From Pseudomonadota bacterium (lineage in GTDB: Bacteria > Desulfobacterota > Desulfovibrionia > Desulfovibrionales > Desulfovibrionaceae), in contig JAEXGX010000290.1 of the NCBI GenBank assembly GCA_023450535.1, forward strand, positions 1-6,601: DNA of 6,601 bases, given 5' to 3'. This document shows positions 1-6,559 of this stretch, piece after piece. Made by a program: the position numbers and the translations under genes. Under the pieces are notes generated by a model that saw only the letters and a list, made by a program, of their open reading frames with translations, had not been told where the DNA came from and did no database searches. The stretch's first letter is position 1, and every line of letters starts with the position of its first letter.

Positions 1-1435
1 CACCAAAGCTGTCCCCTTCAAGATTTTTCCGTTCCCGTGCCCAGATACCGAAGCCGGACAGATCGGTGGTGACGGTGGGCACGCCGTAGGCGGCGCTTTC
101 GTGCGGGGTATAGCCCCAGGGTTCGTACCACGAGGGGAAGACGCCCAGATCGCAGCCGGAAAGAATTTCAAAATACGGCATGTTGAAAAAGCCGTCGTTT
201 CCGTCGAGCTGCGCGGGCACGAATATCACCTGCACGTGATCGTCCTTGCGGTTACGCAGACCAAGGCGCTGGCAGGCGTTAAGAATGGGATCGTGGGGGG
301 CGTCGTAGACATGGTGGCTGGCGATGAATCCCGCATCCGGCAGGGCCGGATCGGGCACGGCGTCGGGGCTGCCTTCAATGGCGGCGCGGTTGGGGCCGGT
401 GTGTCCGCCCATGACCAGACACAGGGCCAGAATATGGGTTTCGGAATTTTGTATGGCCTGTTGCACGGCGGCCAGGGCATCCAGAAATACATCCACGCCT
501 TTATTGTGGAATTCGTAGCGGCCTGAAATGGCCATGATGCGGGTGTTGGGGGGCAGGTCATGCCGCAGCAGGCGGCTGACCGGCTTGAGCAGACGTTCGC
601 GGTTGCGCCGCGCGGCGTCGCGATCCGCGCTGTAATCCGGAATGGTGCGCAGATCCAGGCCGTTGGTGGTGATCACGTCAGGCACGCGCCCCAGAAACAG
701 GGCAGCCTCGTCTGCGGTAATACGGCTGACCGTGGTGAATATGTCGGCTTCACGGGCGCTGATGCTTTCCATGGAGCATTTGGCTGTAATATTGTAGGCA
801 GCGGCTTCCTGCGCCGGAGAAATGGAGGCCATTTTTGAATAGATGTCCACGCCCGCTCCGGCCATGGCCCGGCCCAGCATGGTGGCGTGGGTGGTGAACA
901 CGGTGCCCGTTTCCGGCGCAAGCTGCTTGACGGCCAGCAGGCCCGCTCCGCACATCCATTCGTGAAACTGGGCCACGGCTTTTTTCCGGCCGATCAGCGC
1001 GGGCGTGTGGCAGGCCGCTGCAATGACTTCGCCGCAGGCGTAACTGAACAGTACGGGTTCGATGTAGTCCCACCCGCCGGACAGGGAATCCACGCCGAAG
1101 CGTTCCCACAACTGGTACAGAAGCTGGCTGGAATTGTGCCGCCCGGCAAAGTCCACCAGAACGACCTTGGGACGGCCGGGAATGTCCCAACGGCCGAAGC
1201 GGCAGTTCAGTGATCTGTCCTTCAGCGGATAACGCAGTGCGTTCCAGCAGGGTTCGTCGCTTTCGACGAAACCCGCATTTTGCTTGAGATCCGGGCCGAT
1301 CAGGTAATAGTTCTCGCCAAAGGTTTCCACCGCCTGCAGAGCCTTGCTGGCAAGAACCTCATAAATACCGCCGACTTTGTTGCACACTTCCCAACTGACT
1401 TCAAACAGGCAGACGCGGCCGTTGTCGTTGCTCAT
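1..1435 (-). CDS. GT3-family glycogen synthase (animal/fungal type), 3' end cut by window edge
   Basis: Glycogen synthases of this type transfer glucose from a nucleotide sugar to the non-reducing end of an alpha-1,4-glucan in the cytoplasm. Reading the minus strand from ATG 1435-1433 gives 478 codons with no stop or frameshift before the window ends. GT3 hallmarks appear in order: FEVSWEVCNKVGGIYEVL (residues 11-28, donor-binding glycine loop), QFHEWMCGAGL (156-166), FTTHATMLGRAM (180-191), SGRYEFHNKGVDVF (304-317, with R306 and K312 as the expected phosphate-binding pair) and WYEPWGYTPHES (436-447, with the E438/E446 EX7E pair). The start is supported by AAAGGA seven bases upstream. There is no signal peptide. 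The gene sits 188 bases beyond the GH57 stop, behind a terminator-like hairpin, so it is probably its own transcription unit. Known GT3 proteins are longer, so the C-terminal part is missing. Family assignment is firm; whether UDP- or ADP-glucose is used cannot be read from the sequence. Confidence 0.93.
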   Translation of the reverse strand, partial: MSNDNGRVCLFEVSWEVCNKVGGIYEVLASKALQAVETFGENYYLIGPDLKQNAGFVESDEPCWNALRYPLKDRSLNCRFGRWDIPGRPKVVLVDFAGRHNSSQLLYQLWERFGVDSLSGGWDYIEPVLFSYACGEVIAAACHTPALIGRKKAVAQFHEWMCGAGLLAVKQLAPETGTVFTTHATMLGRAMAGAGVDIYSKMASISPAQEAAAYNITAKCSMESISAREADIFTTVSRITADEAALFLGRVPDVITTNGLDLRTIPDYSADRDAARRNRERLLKPVSRLLRHDLPPNTRIMAISGRYEFHNKGVDVFLDALAAVQQAIQNSETHILALCLVMGGHTGPNRAAIEGSPDAVPDPALPDAGFIASHHVYDAPHDPILNACQRLGLRNRKDDHVQVIFVPAQLDGNDGFFNMPYFEILSGCDLGVFPSWYEPWGYTPHESAAYGVPTVTTDLSGFGIWARERKNLEGDSFG

Positions 1436-1442
1436 CAAACAT

Positions 1443-1448
1443 TCCTTT
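1443..1448 (-). promoter_or_regulatory. Ribosome binding site of the GT3 synthase
   Basis: On the minus strand AAAGGA lies seven bases before ATG 1435-1433. This spacing is normal, and the GT3 family N-terminus begins directly after this ATG, which fixes the start. Confidence 0.7.
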
Positions 1449-1507
1449 GTGGATGAAAGGCAAAGCGTTGCAGATACCGCACCATATTCTCCCGGCTTTC
1501 CGTTTCA

Positions 1508-1524
1508 GGCAAATGTTTTTTGCC
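1508..1524. repeat. Inverted repeat upstream of the GT3 synthase
   Basis: GGCAAA-tgttt-TTTGCC is a perfect six-base inverted repeat with a five-base spacer, lying 73-89 bases before the GT3 start codon in the only sizeable gap between genes. It could be a repressor or activator site for the synthase, or a chance palindrome. The neighbouring sequence has no convincing promoter boxes, so its position relative to a transcription start is unknown. The regulator, if any, cannot be named. Confidence 0.4.
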
Positions 1525-1579
1525 AAGACTGTTTGCGTGGAGAGCGAGCCGGGGGGAAAGATGCCATTTCAGAAGGATG

Positions 1580-1602
1580 AAAACACCTCTTTGAGGGGTT
1601 TT
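1580..1602 (-). terminator. Rho-independent terminator after the debranching enzyme/GT4/GH57 operon
   Basis: Two ten-base arms, AAAACACCTC and GAGGGGTTTT, with one mismatch and a three-base loop, form a hairpin that carries an A-tract on one side and a T-tract on the other. It starts 21 bases past the GH57 stop codon on the minus strand. The A/T ends mean it could work in both directions. The T-tract is only four bases and lies within the stem, so termination may be incomplete and allow some read-through into the GT3 gene. Confidence 0.65.
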
Positions 1603-1623
1603 ATCGCCCACCGGCTCCCTCCC

Positions 1624-2943
1624 TCAAATTTCGGGGCGGTTGACGCTATCAGCAGCCTCCGTTTTAACAGTGTGCTTTTCCGGAACCGTTTCGCCGCCTT
1701 CTTCATTGTCTGCCGCGTTGTTTGTCCCGTTGCCCTTGGTAGCGTCGGCGCGTCCGTCATGCCGTGCGTTCAGCCGAAGCTTGAAATCGGCCAGCACATT
1801 CATAAAGTTGATATATGCGTCGTAGGGAGAACCATAGGGGTTGAAATACTTGTGTACGTCGCCGTCAGAAAACCACTTGGTACACATGTAGTAGAAATGA
1901 TCCGAGGTCTGGAGCCGCCGCCAGGCGCGGGTGACGCCGGAGTCGTTCAGGGCGCGCACCTGCGGCTCGCAGGCGTACAGGGCGTGAATGGCGTCGTGTT
2001 GCATGTCGTTGCCCAGCCAGGCCGTGAGATCGCGCTCGGCATCAGCCCAGGACATGAACTGCGGCACGTCCAGCCGGGCGCGGGGGGACAGTGAATCCGC
2101 CGCTTCGGACGGCGTTTTGAAGCTGAAATCCGGATGGCGCAATACAGCGCCAGGCAGGGCGCGCATGAAGTCAAAAATGCCGGAGGATGCCCACTGGTGC
2201 TCGCCGAAGGTTTCATAGTCCATGAACAGATTGATCAGTTCGCCCTTGGTGTTGACGGCATGAGCCCAGGCCGCGAACTTGTCCGCCGTGAGGGGATATT
2301 CCGGCCAGTCGCGGTTGGAGAAACGGAAGGCGATGTCGTCGGACAGGGAATAGTTCTTGAGCAACAGCTTGAGCCTGGTGCAGCCTGCGGGCTGGTACAG
2401 CCAGTTCGGACTGCGCCAGCCGAGCACATGATCCGCGCCTTCGGCCAGAATGGCGTCGTAGCCCATGGCCTCCACTTCCCGCGCCACGTCGTTGTGGTAG
2501 ATGAGTTCCGTGTTGCGGAAGACGCGCGGCGACTGGCCGAATAATTCCTCAATGCGCTTGCGGTGCCGGCGCACCTGATCCCGGAATTCCTCGCGCGAGA
2601 ACAAGAAGGCCAGGCTGTGACAATAAGTTTCATCCAGAAATTCCACGCAACCGGTGCGCCCCAGAGCCTGAAAGCTCTCCAGCACTTCGGGGGCGTATTC
2701 CTCAAACTGATCCAGGGCCGTGCCGGAAATGGAAAAACTGACCTTGAAACGACCTTCGTGCCTGCGGATAAGCTCCAGCAGCACATCGTTCATGGGCAGA
2801 TAGCACTTGCGGGCCACTTTGAGCAAAATATCGCAGTTGGCGTCTTCATCTTCATAGAAGGGGTTCGCGCCGATCTCGAAAAAAGTGTAGGGGCGTAGCC
2901 GGTAGGGTTGATGAACCTGAAAATAGAAACAGACGGCGGGCAT
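1624..2943 (-). CDS. GH57 alpha-amylase / 4-alpha-glucanotransferase-like enzyme
   Basis: A cytoplasmic GH57 glycoside hydrolase of 439 residues, expected to cleave or transfer alpha-1,4-glucan chains by a retaining mechanism. The GH57 conserved regions appear in order: QVHQP (residues 9-13), SGTALDQ (73-79), FRNTELIYHN (142-151, with E146 as likely nucleophile), FMDYETFGEHQW (240-251, with D242 as likely acid/base) and TSDHFYYM (346-353). There is no signal peptide or membrane segment. After about residue 393 the chain becomes polar and rich in N, G, E, T and K and looks disordered. ATG 2943-2941 is preferred because CCGGAG lies nine bases upstream and the family sequence begins there; an in-frame TTG at 2961 would add six residues and has no ribosome site. 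The gene starts five bases after the GT4 stop, implying co-translation. Amylase, glucanotransferase and branching activities all occur in GH57; its short length and lack of extra domains argue against the known branching enzymes. Confidence 0.9.
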   Translation of the reverse strand: MPAVCFYFQVHQPYRLRPYTFFEIGANPFYEDEDANCDILLKVARKCYLPMNDVLLELIRRHEGRFKVSFSISGTALDQFEEYAPEVLESFQALGRTGCVEFLDETYCHSLAFLFSREEFRDQVRRHRKRIEELFGQSPRVFRNTELIYHNDVAREVEAMGYDAILAEGADHVLGWRSPNWLYQPAGCTRLKLLLKNYSLSDDIAFRFSNRDWPEYPLTADKFAAWAHAVNTKGELINLFMDYETFGEHQWASSGIFDFMRALPGAVLRHPDFSFKTPSEAADSLSPRARLDVPQFMSWADAERDLTAWLGNDMQHDAIHALYACEPQVRALNDSGVTRAWRRLQTSDHFYYMCTKWFSDGDVHKYFNPYGSPYDAYINFMNVLADFKLRLNARHDGRADATKGNGTNNAADNEEGGETVPEKHTVKTEAADSVNRPEI

Positions 2944-2948
2944 AATTA

Positions 2949-4286
2949 TTAACTCCGGCAAACGGTGTTGTACGCGTCAAGAATACCTTCGGCCGCTCGA
3001 TCCCAGGTGATGGATTTAAGTTCTTCGCGGCAGTTTTTGACCATTTCTTCGGCCAGACGGGGGTAGCTCAGCACGGCGCAGATGTTATTGGCCATTTCGC
3101 GGGTGTCCCAGAAGTCCACCTTGAGGGCGTTGCGCAGAATTTCGGATACGCCGGACTGTCGGGAGAGCAGCACCGGCACGTCGTACAGCATGGCTTCCAG
3201 CGGTGCGATGCCGAAGGGCTCGGACACACTGGGCATGACGTAGAGGTCGCTGAGGGCGTACATGCGGTCCACGTCCGCCCCGCGCATGAATCCGGTGAAA
3301 TGAAAGCGGCTCCCCATGCGCAACTGGCTGACCCGGCGCACCATGCGGGGCAACATGTCCCCACTGCCCGCCATGATGAAACGCACGTCCGGCAGGGTAT
3401 CCAGCACCAGACGGGCGGCTTCCACAAAGTAGTCCGGCCCCTTCTGGAAGGTGACCCGGCCCAGAAACAGCACCCGCTTTTCCTTGCGGCACAGTTCGGG
3501 AACATCGCCGCGCGGGCCGACGTTGCGGCGGGACACGGCGTTGTATACCACCACGATTTTTTCCGGCGGCACGCCGTAACGCCGGATGGCCGTATTGCGG
3601 GTGAGGTGGCTCACCGCGATGACCAGATCGGCGGCCAGCAATCCTGCCTTTTCCACAGCGGCCACGGCCTCGTTAATGTGTTCGCCGCTGCGGTCGTACT
3701 CCGTGGCGTGCAGGTGGACGACCAGCGGCTTGCCGGTCATGGTTTTGGCCAGCATGCCCGCCGGATAGGTCATCCAGTCGTGGGCATGGATTACATCGAA
3801 GCCGTCTTTCGCGCCTTCACGCAGGGCCAGCGCCGCAGCCGCCTTGCCGTAGCGGTACACTTCACTCATGAGATCCGGCCCGTAGCCGCCGTGCAGCTCC
3901 GTCACGTCACCTTCGACGCCGGGTTCGACAAAGGTTTCCGTGCGGGTATTCACGCCGCTTAACAGACGACGGCGCTCGGCGTAACTTTCTTCGGTATCGT
4001 AGGCCAGCAACAGCGAATCCACCTCGCGCACGGCGATTTCCTTGTGCCAGACTTCCACGGTGGCGCGGGACAGGCGGCGGGCCGTCCTGCTGTCCATGCG
4101 CGCGCCCGAGGCCGAAAGCAGACGCAGATGAGCGTCCATGCCCATGCTGTCGCCCTTGAGGCGCGGCAGCAGGAACAACACGTCCGTGCCCTTGCGGGAA
4201 AGACCCCGCGTCATGCCGTAGCACGCCGTGCCCAGGCCGCCGCTGATATGCGGCGGAAATTCCCAGCCAAACATCAATACGCGCAT
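2949..4286 (-). CDS. GT4-family glycosyltransferase, probably alpha-glucan related
   Basis: A 445-residue GT-B fold, retaining glycosyltransferase. The N-terminal domain opens with MRVLMFGWEFPPHISGGLGT (donor-loop GGLG at residues 16-19), followed by VIHAHDWMTYPAG (165-177) and VVHLHATEYDRSGEH (189-203). The C-terminal domain has FLGRVTFQKGPDYF (274-287, with R277 and K282 expected at the donor phosphates) and SEPFGIAPLEAM (355-366), where E356 and E364 form the EX7E motif. No signal peptide or membrane segment is visible, so it should act in the cytosol. ATG 4286-4284 is preferred because GGAGAG lies eight bases upstream and family-like sequence starts there. An in-frame ATG at 4334 overlaps the debranching enzyme stop as ATGA and would add 16 basic residues. 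Its place between a debranching enzyme and a GH57 enzyme suggests a role in storage glucan, either as a second synthase or in making a primer or maltosyl donor. Acceptor and donor are not shown by the sequence. Confidence 0.88.
   Translation of the reverse strand: MRVLMFGWEFPPHISGGLGTACYGMTRGLSRKGTDVLFLLPRLKGDSMGMDAHLRLLSASGARMDSRTARRLSRATVEVWHKEIAVREVDSLLLAYDTEESYAERRRLLSGVNTRTETFVEPGVEGDVTELHGGYGPDLMSEVYRYGKAAAALALREGAKDGFDVIHAHDWMTYPAGMLAKTMTGKPLVVHLHATEYDRSGEHINEAVAAVEKAGLLAADLVIAVSHLTRNTAIRRYGVPPEKIVVVYNAVSRRNVGPRGDVPELCRKEKRVLFLGRVTFQKGPDYFVEAARLVLDTLPDVRFIMAGSGDMLPRMVRRVSQLRMGSRFHFTGFMRGADVDRMYALSDLYVMPSVSEPFGIAPLEAMLYDVPVLLSRQSGVSEILRNALKVDFWDTREMANNICAVLSYPRLAEEMVKNCREELKSITWDRAAEGILDAYNTVCRS
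2953..2958 (-). promoter_or_regulatory. Ribosome binding site that selects the GH57 start
   Basis: CCGGAG on the minus strand is nine bases from ATG 2943-2941 and lies inside the last codons of the GT4 gene. It supports this ATG over the in-frame TTG at 2961, which has no purine-rich site before it. Confidence 0.6.
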
Positions 4287-4294
4287 GGCATCAG

Positions 4295-4300
4295 CTCTCC
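4295..4300 (-). promoter_or_regulatory. Ribosome binding site that selects the GT4 start
   Basis: GGAGAG on the minus strand lies eight bases before ATG 4286-4284. The alternative ATG at 4334 has only a GAGGG about 12 bases upstream, which is less well spaced. This favours the shorter protein. Confidence 0.6.
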
Positions 4301-4315
4301 GTGGTTTTCCAGAAC

Positions 4316-4331
4316 ATTTCAACTTTGAAAT
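4316..4331. repeat. Sixteen-base palindrome at the debranching enzyme/GT4 junction
   Basis: ATTTCAA-ct-TTGAAAT is a perfect seven-base inverted repeat with a two-base centre. It covers the last base of the debranching enzyme TGA stop and most of the 44-base gap before the preferred GT4 start. In RNA it could fold into a small AU-rich hairpin, perhaps an mRNA processing or translation-tuning element. It is too weak and lacks the T-run needed for a terminator. Confidence 0.4.
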
Positions 4332-6451
4332 CATACATGGCCAGGACCCTCTGTTCTGCCCCTCTCTGCCTCGCGGGATTCACCGGGTTTGGGAAGCCGG
4401 GCTTCCCACGCGGCGTAAAGCTCCGGTTCGGCATTCTCGATCAGGCGCAGCAGGCGGTAACATTCGCCCACGCTCCAGGCCTGGGCAATGCAGCCGCCCG
4501 GAGCGTGGGGCGGGTTGCCGTTGAAGATTTCCGAAATACTGCCCAGGCCAGCGTCAGCCAGATGATTCGAGAACAGGGGGGTCAGGGTATCCAGCAGTCC
4601 TGCCGCCGCGCCCCGCACATCCCAGGCTGTTTTCAGCAGGGCTTCGCCATAGGCTCCCAGCAGCCAGGGCCATACTGTGCCCTGATGGTAGGCTGTATCG
4701 CGCCGGGCTGGGTCGCCTTCGCAATATCCCCTGTAGGCCGGATTACGCGGAGACAGCGTGCGTAGACCGTAGGGCGTGAGCAGGCTGTTCCGCACGCATT
4801 CCACTACAGGCGCCCAGTCGTCCGGAACCAGCGGAGGATAGGGCAGGGATACGGCGAAAATCTGGTTGGGCCGAACAGCGGTGTCCTGAATGCCGTCACG
4901 CCAGACATCGGCCAGCCTGCCGTCCCCGCGCGGCACCCACAGCCGGTGGCGGAAGGATGCACGCAGGCGGTGCAACAGATCGGGGCAGCGCCATTGCGGA
5001 TCGTCGTAGCGTTGGGCCAGATCGTCGGCAAAGGCCAGCGCGTTGTACCACAGGGCGTTAATCTCTACCGGGCAGCCGTGGCGCGGAGTGACAGGTTTGC
5101 CGTTTACCTGGGCGTCCATCCAGGTGAACTGGGTGGACGCATCGCCGGTATGCAGCATGCCCTCTTCATCCATGCGGGCCAGAGTTGCGCCGTTTTCCGC
5201 CGTTACGCCGCGTTTGTAGGCGGCCAGCATCTGCTTGATGCGCGGCCAGCATTCCGCACGGACGAAGTTTTCCTTCTCCGGGGCCCAAACCAGCAGTTGC
5301 TGCACAGCCCACACATACCACAACGAAGCGTCCACAGAATTGAAGGCGGGCCGTCTGCCCCCGCCGCCCAAGAGATTGGGGATGACCCCATCCTGCATCT
5401 GACGGCCTGCGGCGGCCAGAATGTCCTCGCCCTTGTGCAGCCGCCCTGCCGCAAAGGTCAGGCCAGGCAGGGCTATGAGCGCATCACGGCCCCAGACATC
5501 GAACCAGTGGTAGCCCGCTGTCACGGCGGACGTACCCTGTTCGCGCACCGGAGCATCCGGCCGGTGTATGAGATAGCGGGCGGCTTCACGCCGCAGGTGG
5601 CCGAGCAGTGAGGAGGAGCGTTCGGTCAGGGCTGTACGGCGCTCCGTTTCTGCAGTCCACACTTCGCCCAGAGGGCCGGGAACTTCCTCTGTGGAGGCCG
5701 AAAGCAGGATGGACGCTCCGGGCGTGAGTTCAATGTCGAACTGGCCGGGCAGAAAAAGGTCTTCCTGGCTGGGGTAACCGCGTTCCTCCTCCATGAAATA
5801 ATCCACATTCCGGCACCAGTCCGGGCCGGGATAGAAGGAACTCGCCGCTCCGTATACCTGCATGAACAAGGGAGGCAAGGCGTTGTAGGGCCGGATGGAG
5901 AACCCCGGAGAAGGGCCCCTTACCGGAAAGGCCTTGACCTGAAGCTCCATGTTGGCGCGGGTCAGATCATGGGCATTGCGGAAGGCCAGCAGTGGCTTGA
6001 TGCGCAGGGTAAGAGGCGGAATTTCCTCTCCGTTTTCCAGATCGAGGCAGTCGACCGTGTAGCGGATGAGCAGCAGGGAACGGCCACGTACGAGCACGAT
6101 TTCTCTGGTGAAGACCAGAGGGCCGATGCGGTAGCGAAACAGCGGCCAGTCGCCGGTTTCCACATATTCCAGATATTCGTGTCCTGGCGGGTAGTAGACG
6201 CCGGGGTGCTTGCGACAGGAGAAGAAAAATTCGCGCCCGCCCGCGAGCACGGATTCCTCCAGGGTGGAGAGCAGGACATGCCGGCCGGGCGGGTCGGCCA
6301 GATCCGCCACCAGCAGACCGTGGTACCTGCGGGTATTACAGCCGGGCACGGTGCCCGATGAGTAATCCCCCAGGCCGTTGGTCAGTAGCCATTCTTTACG
6401 CAGCGCCCGCCGGATATTCTGGCAGGCGGGCTTATCGAACATGAATCTCAT
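4331..6451 (-). CDS. Glycogen debranching enzyme (amylo-alpha-1,6-glucosidase, GH133-like)
   Basis: A 706-residue cytoplasmic enzyme predicted to hydrolyse alpha-1,6-linked glucose at glycogen branch points. The N-terminal debranching-enzyme domain (about residues 15-250) opens with the family signature EWLLTNGLGDYSSGT (20-34) and NTRRYHGLLVA (39-49). The C-terminal (alpha/alpha)6-barrel domain (about 285-670) has GYHWFDVWGRDALIALPGL (313-331), TWMDAQVNGKPVTPRHG (443-459), PVEINALWYNAL (461-472), YHQGTVWPWLLG (588-599) and SISEIFNG (638-645). By family analogy D446 and E641 are the best catalytic candidates; this is inference. The bacterial form lacks the separate transferase domain of the eukaryotic bifunctional debrancher. 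The start at ATG 6451 is backed by GGGAGGG about seven bases upstream and by the N-terminal family match. It is the first gene of the operon, behind a plausible promoter. The last 30 or so residues are a charged tail without recognisable motifs. The full length and intact motifs indicate a functional gene. Confidence 0.94.
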   Translation of the reverse strand: MRFMFDKPACQNIRRALRKEWLLTNGLGDYSSGTVPGCNTRRYHGLLVADLADPPGRHVLLSTLEESVLAGGREFFFSCRKHPGVYYPPGHEYLEYVETGDWPLFRYRIGPLVFTREIVLVRGRSLLLIRYTVDCLDLENGEEIPPLTLRIKPLLAFRNAHDLTRANMELQVKAFPVRGPSPGFSIRPYNALPPLFMQVYGAASSFYPGPDWCRNVDYFMEEERGYPSQEDLFLPGQFDIELTPGASILLSASTEEVPGPLGEVWTAETERRTALTERSSSLLGHLRREAARYLIHRPDAPVREQGTSAVTAGYHWFDVWGRDALIALPGLTFAAGRLHKGEDILAAAGRQMQDGVIPNLLGGGGRRPAFNSVDASLWYVWAVQQLLVWAPEKENFVRAECWPRIKQMLAAYKRGVTAENGATLARMDEEGMLHTGDASTQFTWMDAQVNGKPVTPRHGCPVEINALWYNALAFADDLAQRYDDPQWRCPDLLHRLRASFRHRLWVPRGDGRLADVWRDGIQDTAVRPNQIFAVSLPYPPLVPDDWAPVVECVRNSLLTPYGLRTLSPRNPAYRGYCEGDPARRDTAYHQGTVWPWLLGAYGEALLKTAWDVRGAAAGLLDTLTPLFSNHLADAGLGSISEIFNGNPPHAPGGCIAQAWSVGECYRLLRLIENAEPELYAAWEARLPKPGESREAERGRTEGPGHV

Positions 6452-6457
6452 GCCCTT

Positions 6458-6464
6458 CCCTCCC
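6458..6464 (-). promoter_or_regulatory. Strong ribosome binding site of the debranching enzyme
   Basis: GGGAGGG on the minus strand, with its GGAGG core seven bases before ATG 6451. It is the closest match to the Shine-Dalgarno consensus in the window and fits the first gene of an operon. Confidence 0.75.
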
Positions 6465-6501
6465 GACCGGCACCGAACCTGCGAAGGCCGGAAACCGGAC
6501 C

Positions 6502-6527
6502 TTATACGACTTTTTCAGGCTGTATAA
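6502..6527. repeat. Dyad in the operon leader, overlapping the predicted transcription start
   Basis: TTATAC and GTATAA are six-base inverted arms separated by 14 bases. The right arm (6522-6527) covers the transcription start predicted from the -10 box at 6531-6536. A regulator bound here would block the polymerase, so this is a candidate operator. The long spacer and short, AT-rich arms mean chance cannot be excluded. Confidence 0.35.
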
Positions 6528-6530
6528 AAG

Positions 6531-6559
6531 ACTATAGGAAAGTTCCGGAGTAAGGTAAA
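6531..6559 (-). promoter_or_regulatory. Predicted sigma70-type promoter of the three-gene operon
   Basis: On the minus strand TTTACC (6559-6554, four of six consensus bases) is separated by exactly 17 bases from TATAGT (6536-6531, five of six). An A/T-rich run at 6560-6571, just upstream of the -35 box, resembles an UP element. The transcription start would fall near 6523-6525, giving a leader of about 72 bases before the debranching enzyme. The flanking DNA is otherwise GC-rich, which makes this AT-rich patch stand out. No experimental support is available. Confidence 0.6.

Noticed and set aside
1484..1512. Possible sigma70 promoter for GT3 (TTGCCT, 17 bases, GAATAT on the minus strand)
   Set aside because: The -10 box matches only three of six consensus bases, so I do not call it, although some promoter in this gap is likely.
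1508..1526. Possible sigma54 promoter for GT3 (TTGGCA followed by TTTGCC on the minus strand)
   Set aside because: The distance between the GG and GC elements is two bases longer than sigma54 promoters tolerate.
1447..2094. A 215-codon plus-strand frame crossing the gap and the GH57 3' end
   Set aside because: Most of it is antisense to GH57, it runs straight through the terminator-like hairpin, and the protein has no recognisable motif.
2944..2961. TTG start at 2961 for GH57, overlapping the GT4 gene
   Set aside because: No ribosome site precedes it, whereas ATG 2943 has CCGGAG at good spacing and the family N-terminus begins there.
3300..3962. A 220-codon open frame on the plus strand opposite the GT4 gene
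   Set aside because: It lies antisense to a clear GT4 gene with intact motifs, has no recognisable domain, and such frames are common opposite GC-rich genes. The other plus-strand frames opposite the four genes were dropped for the same reason.
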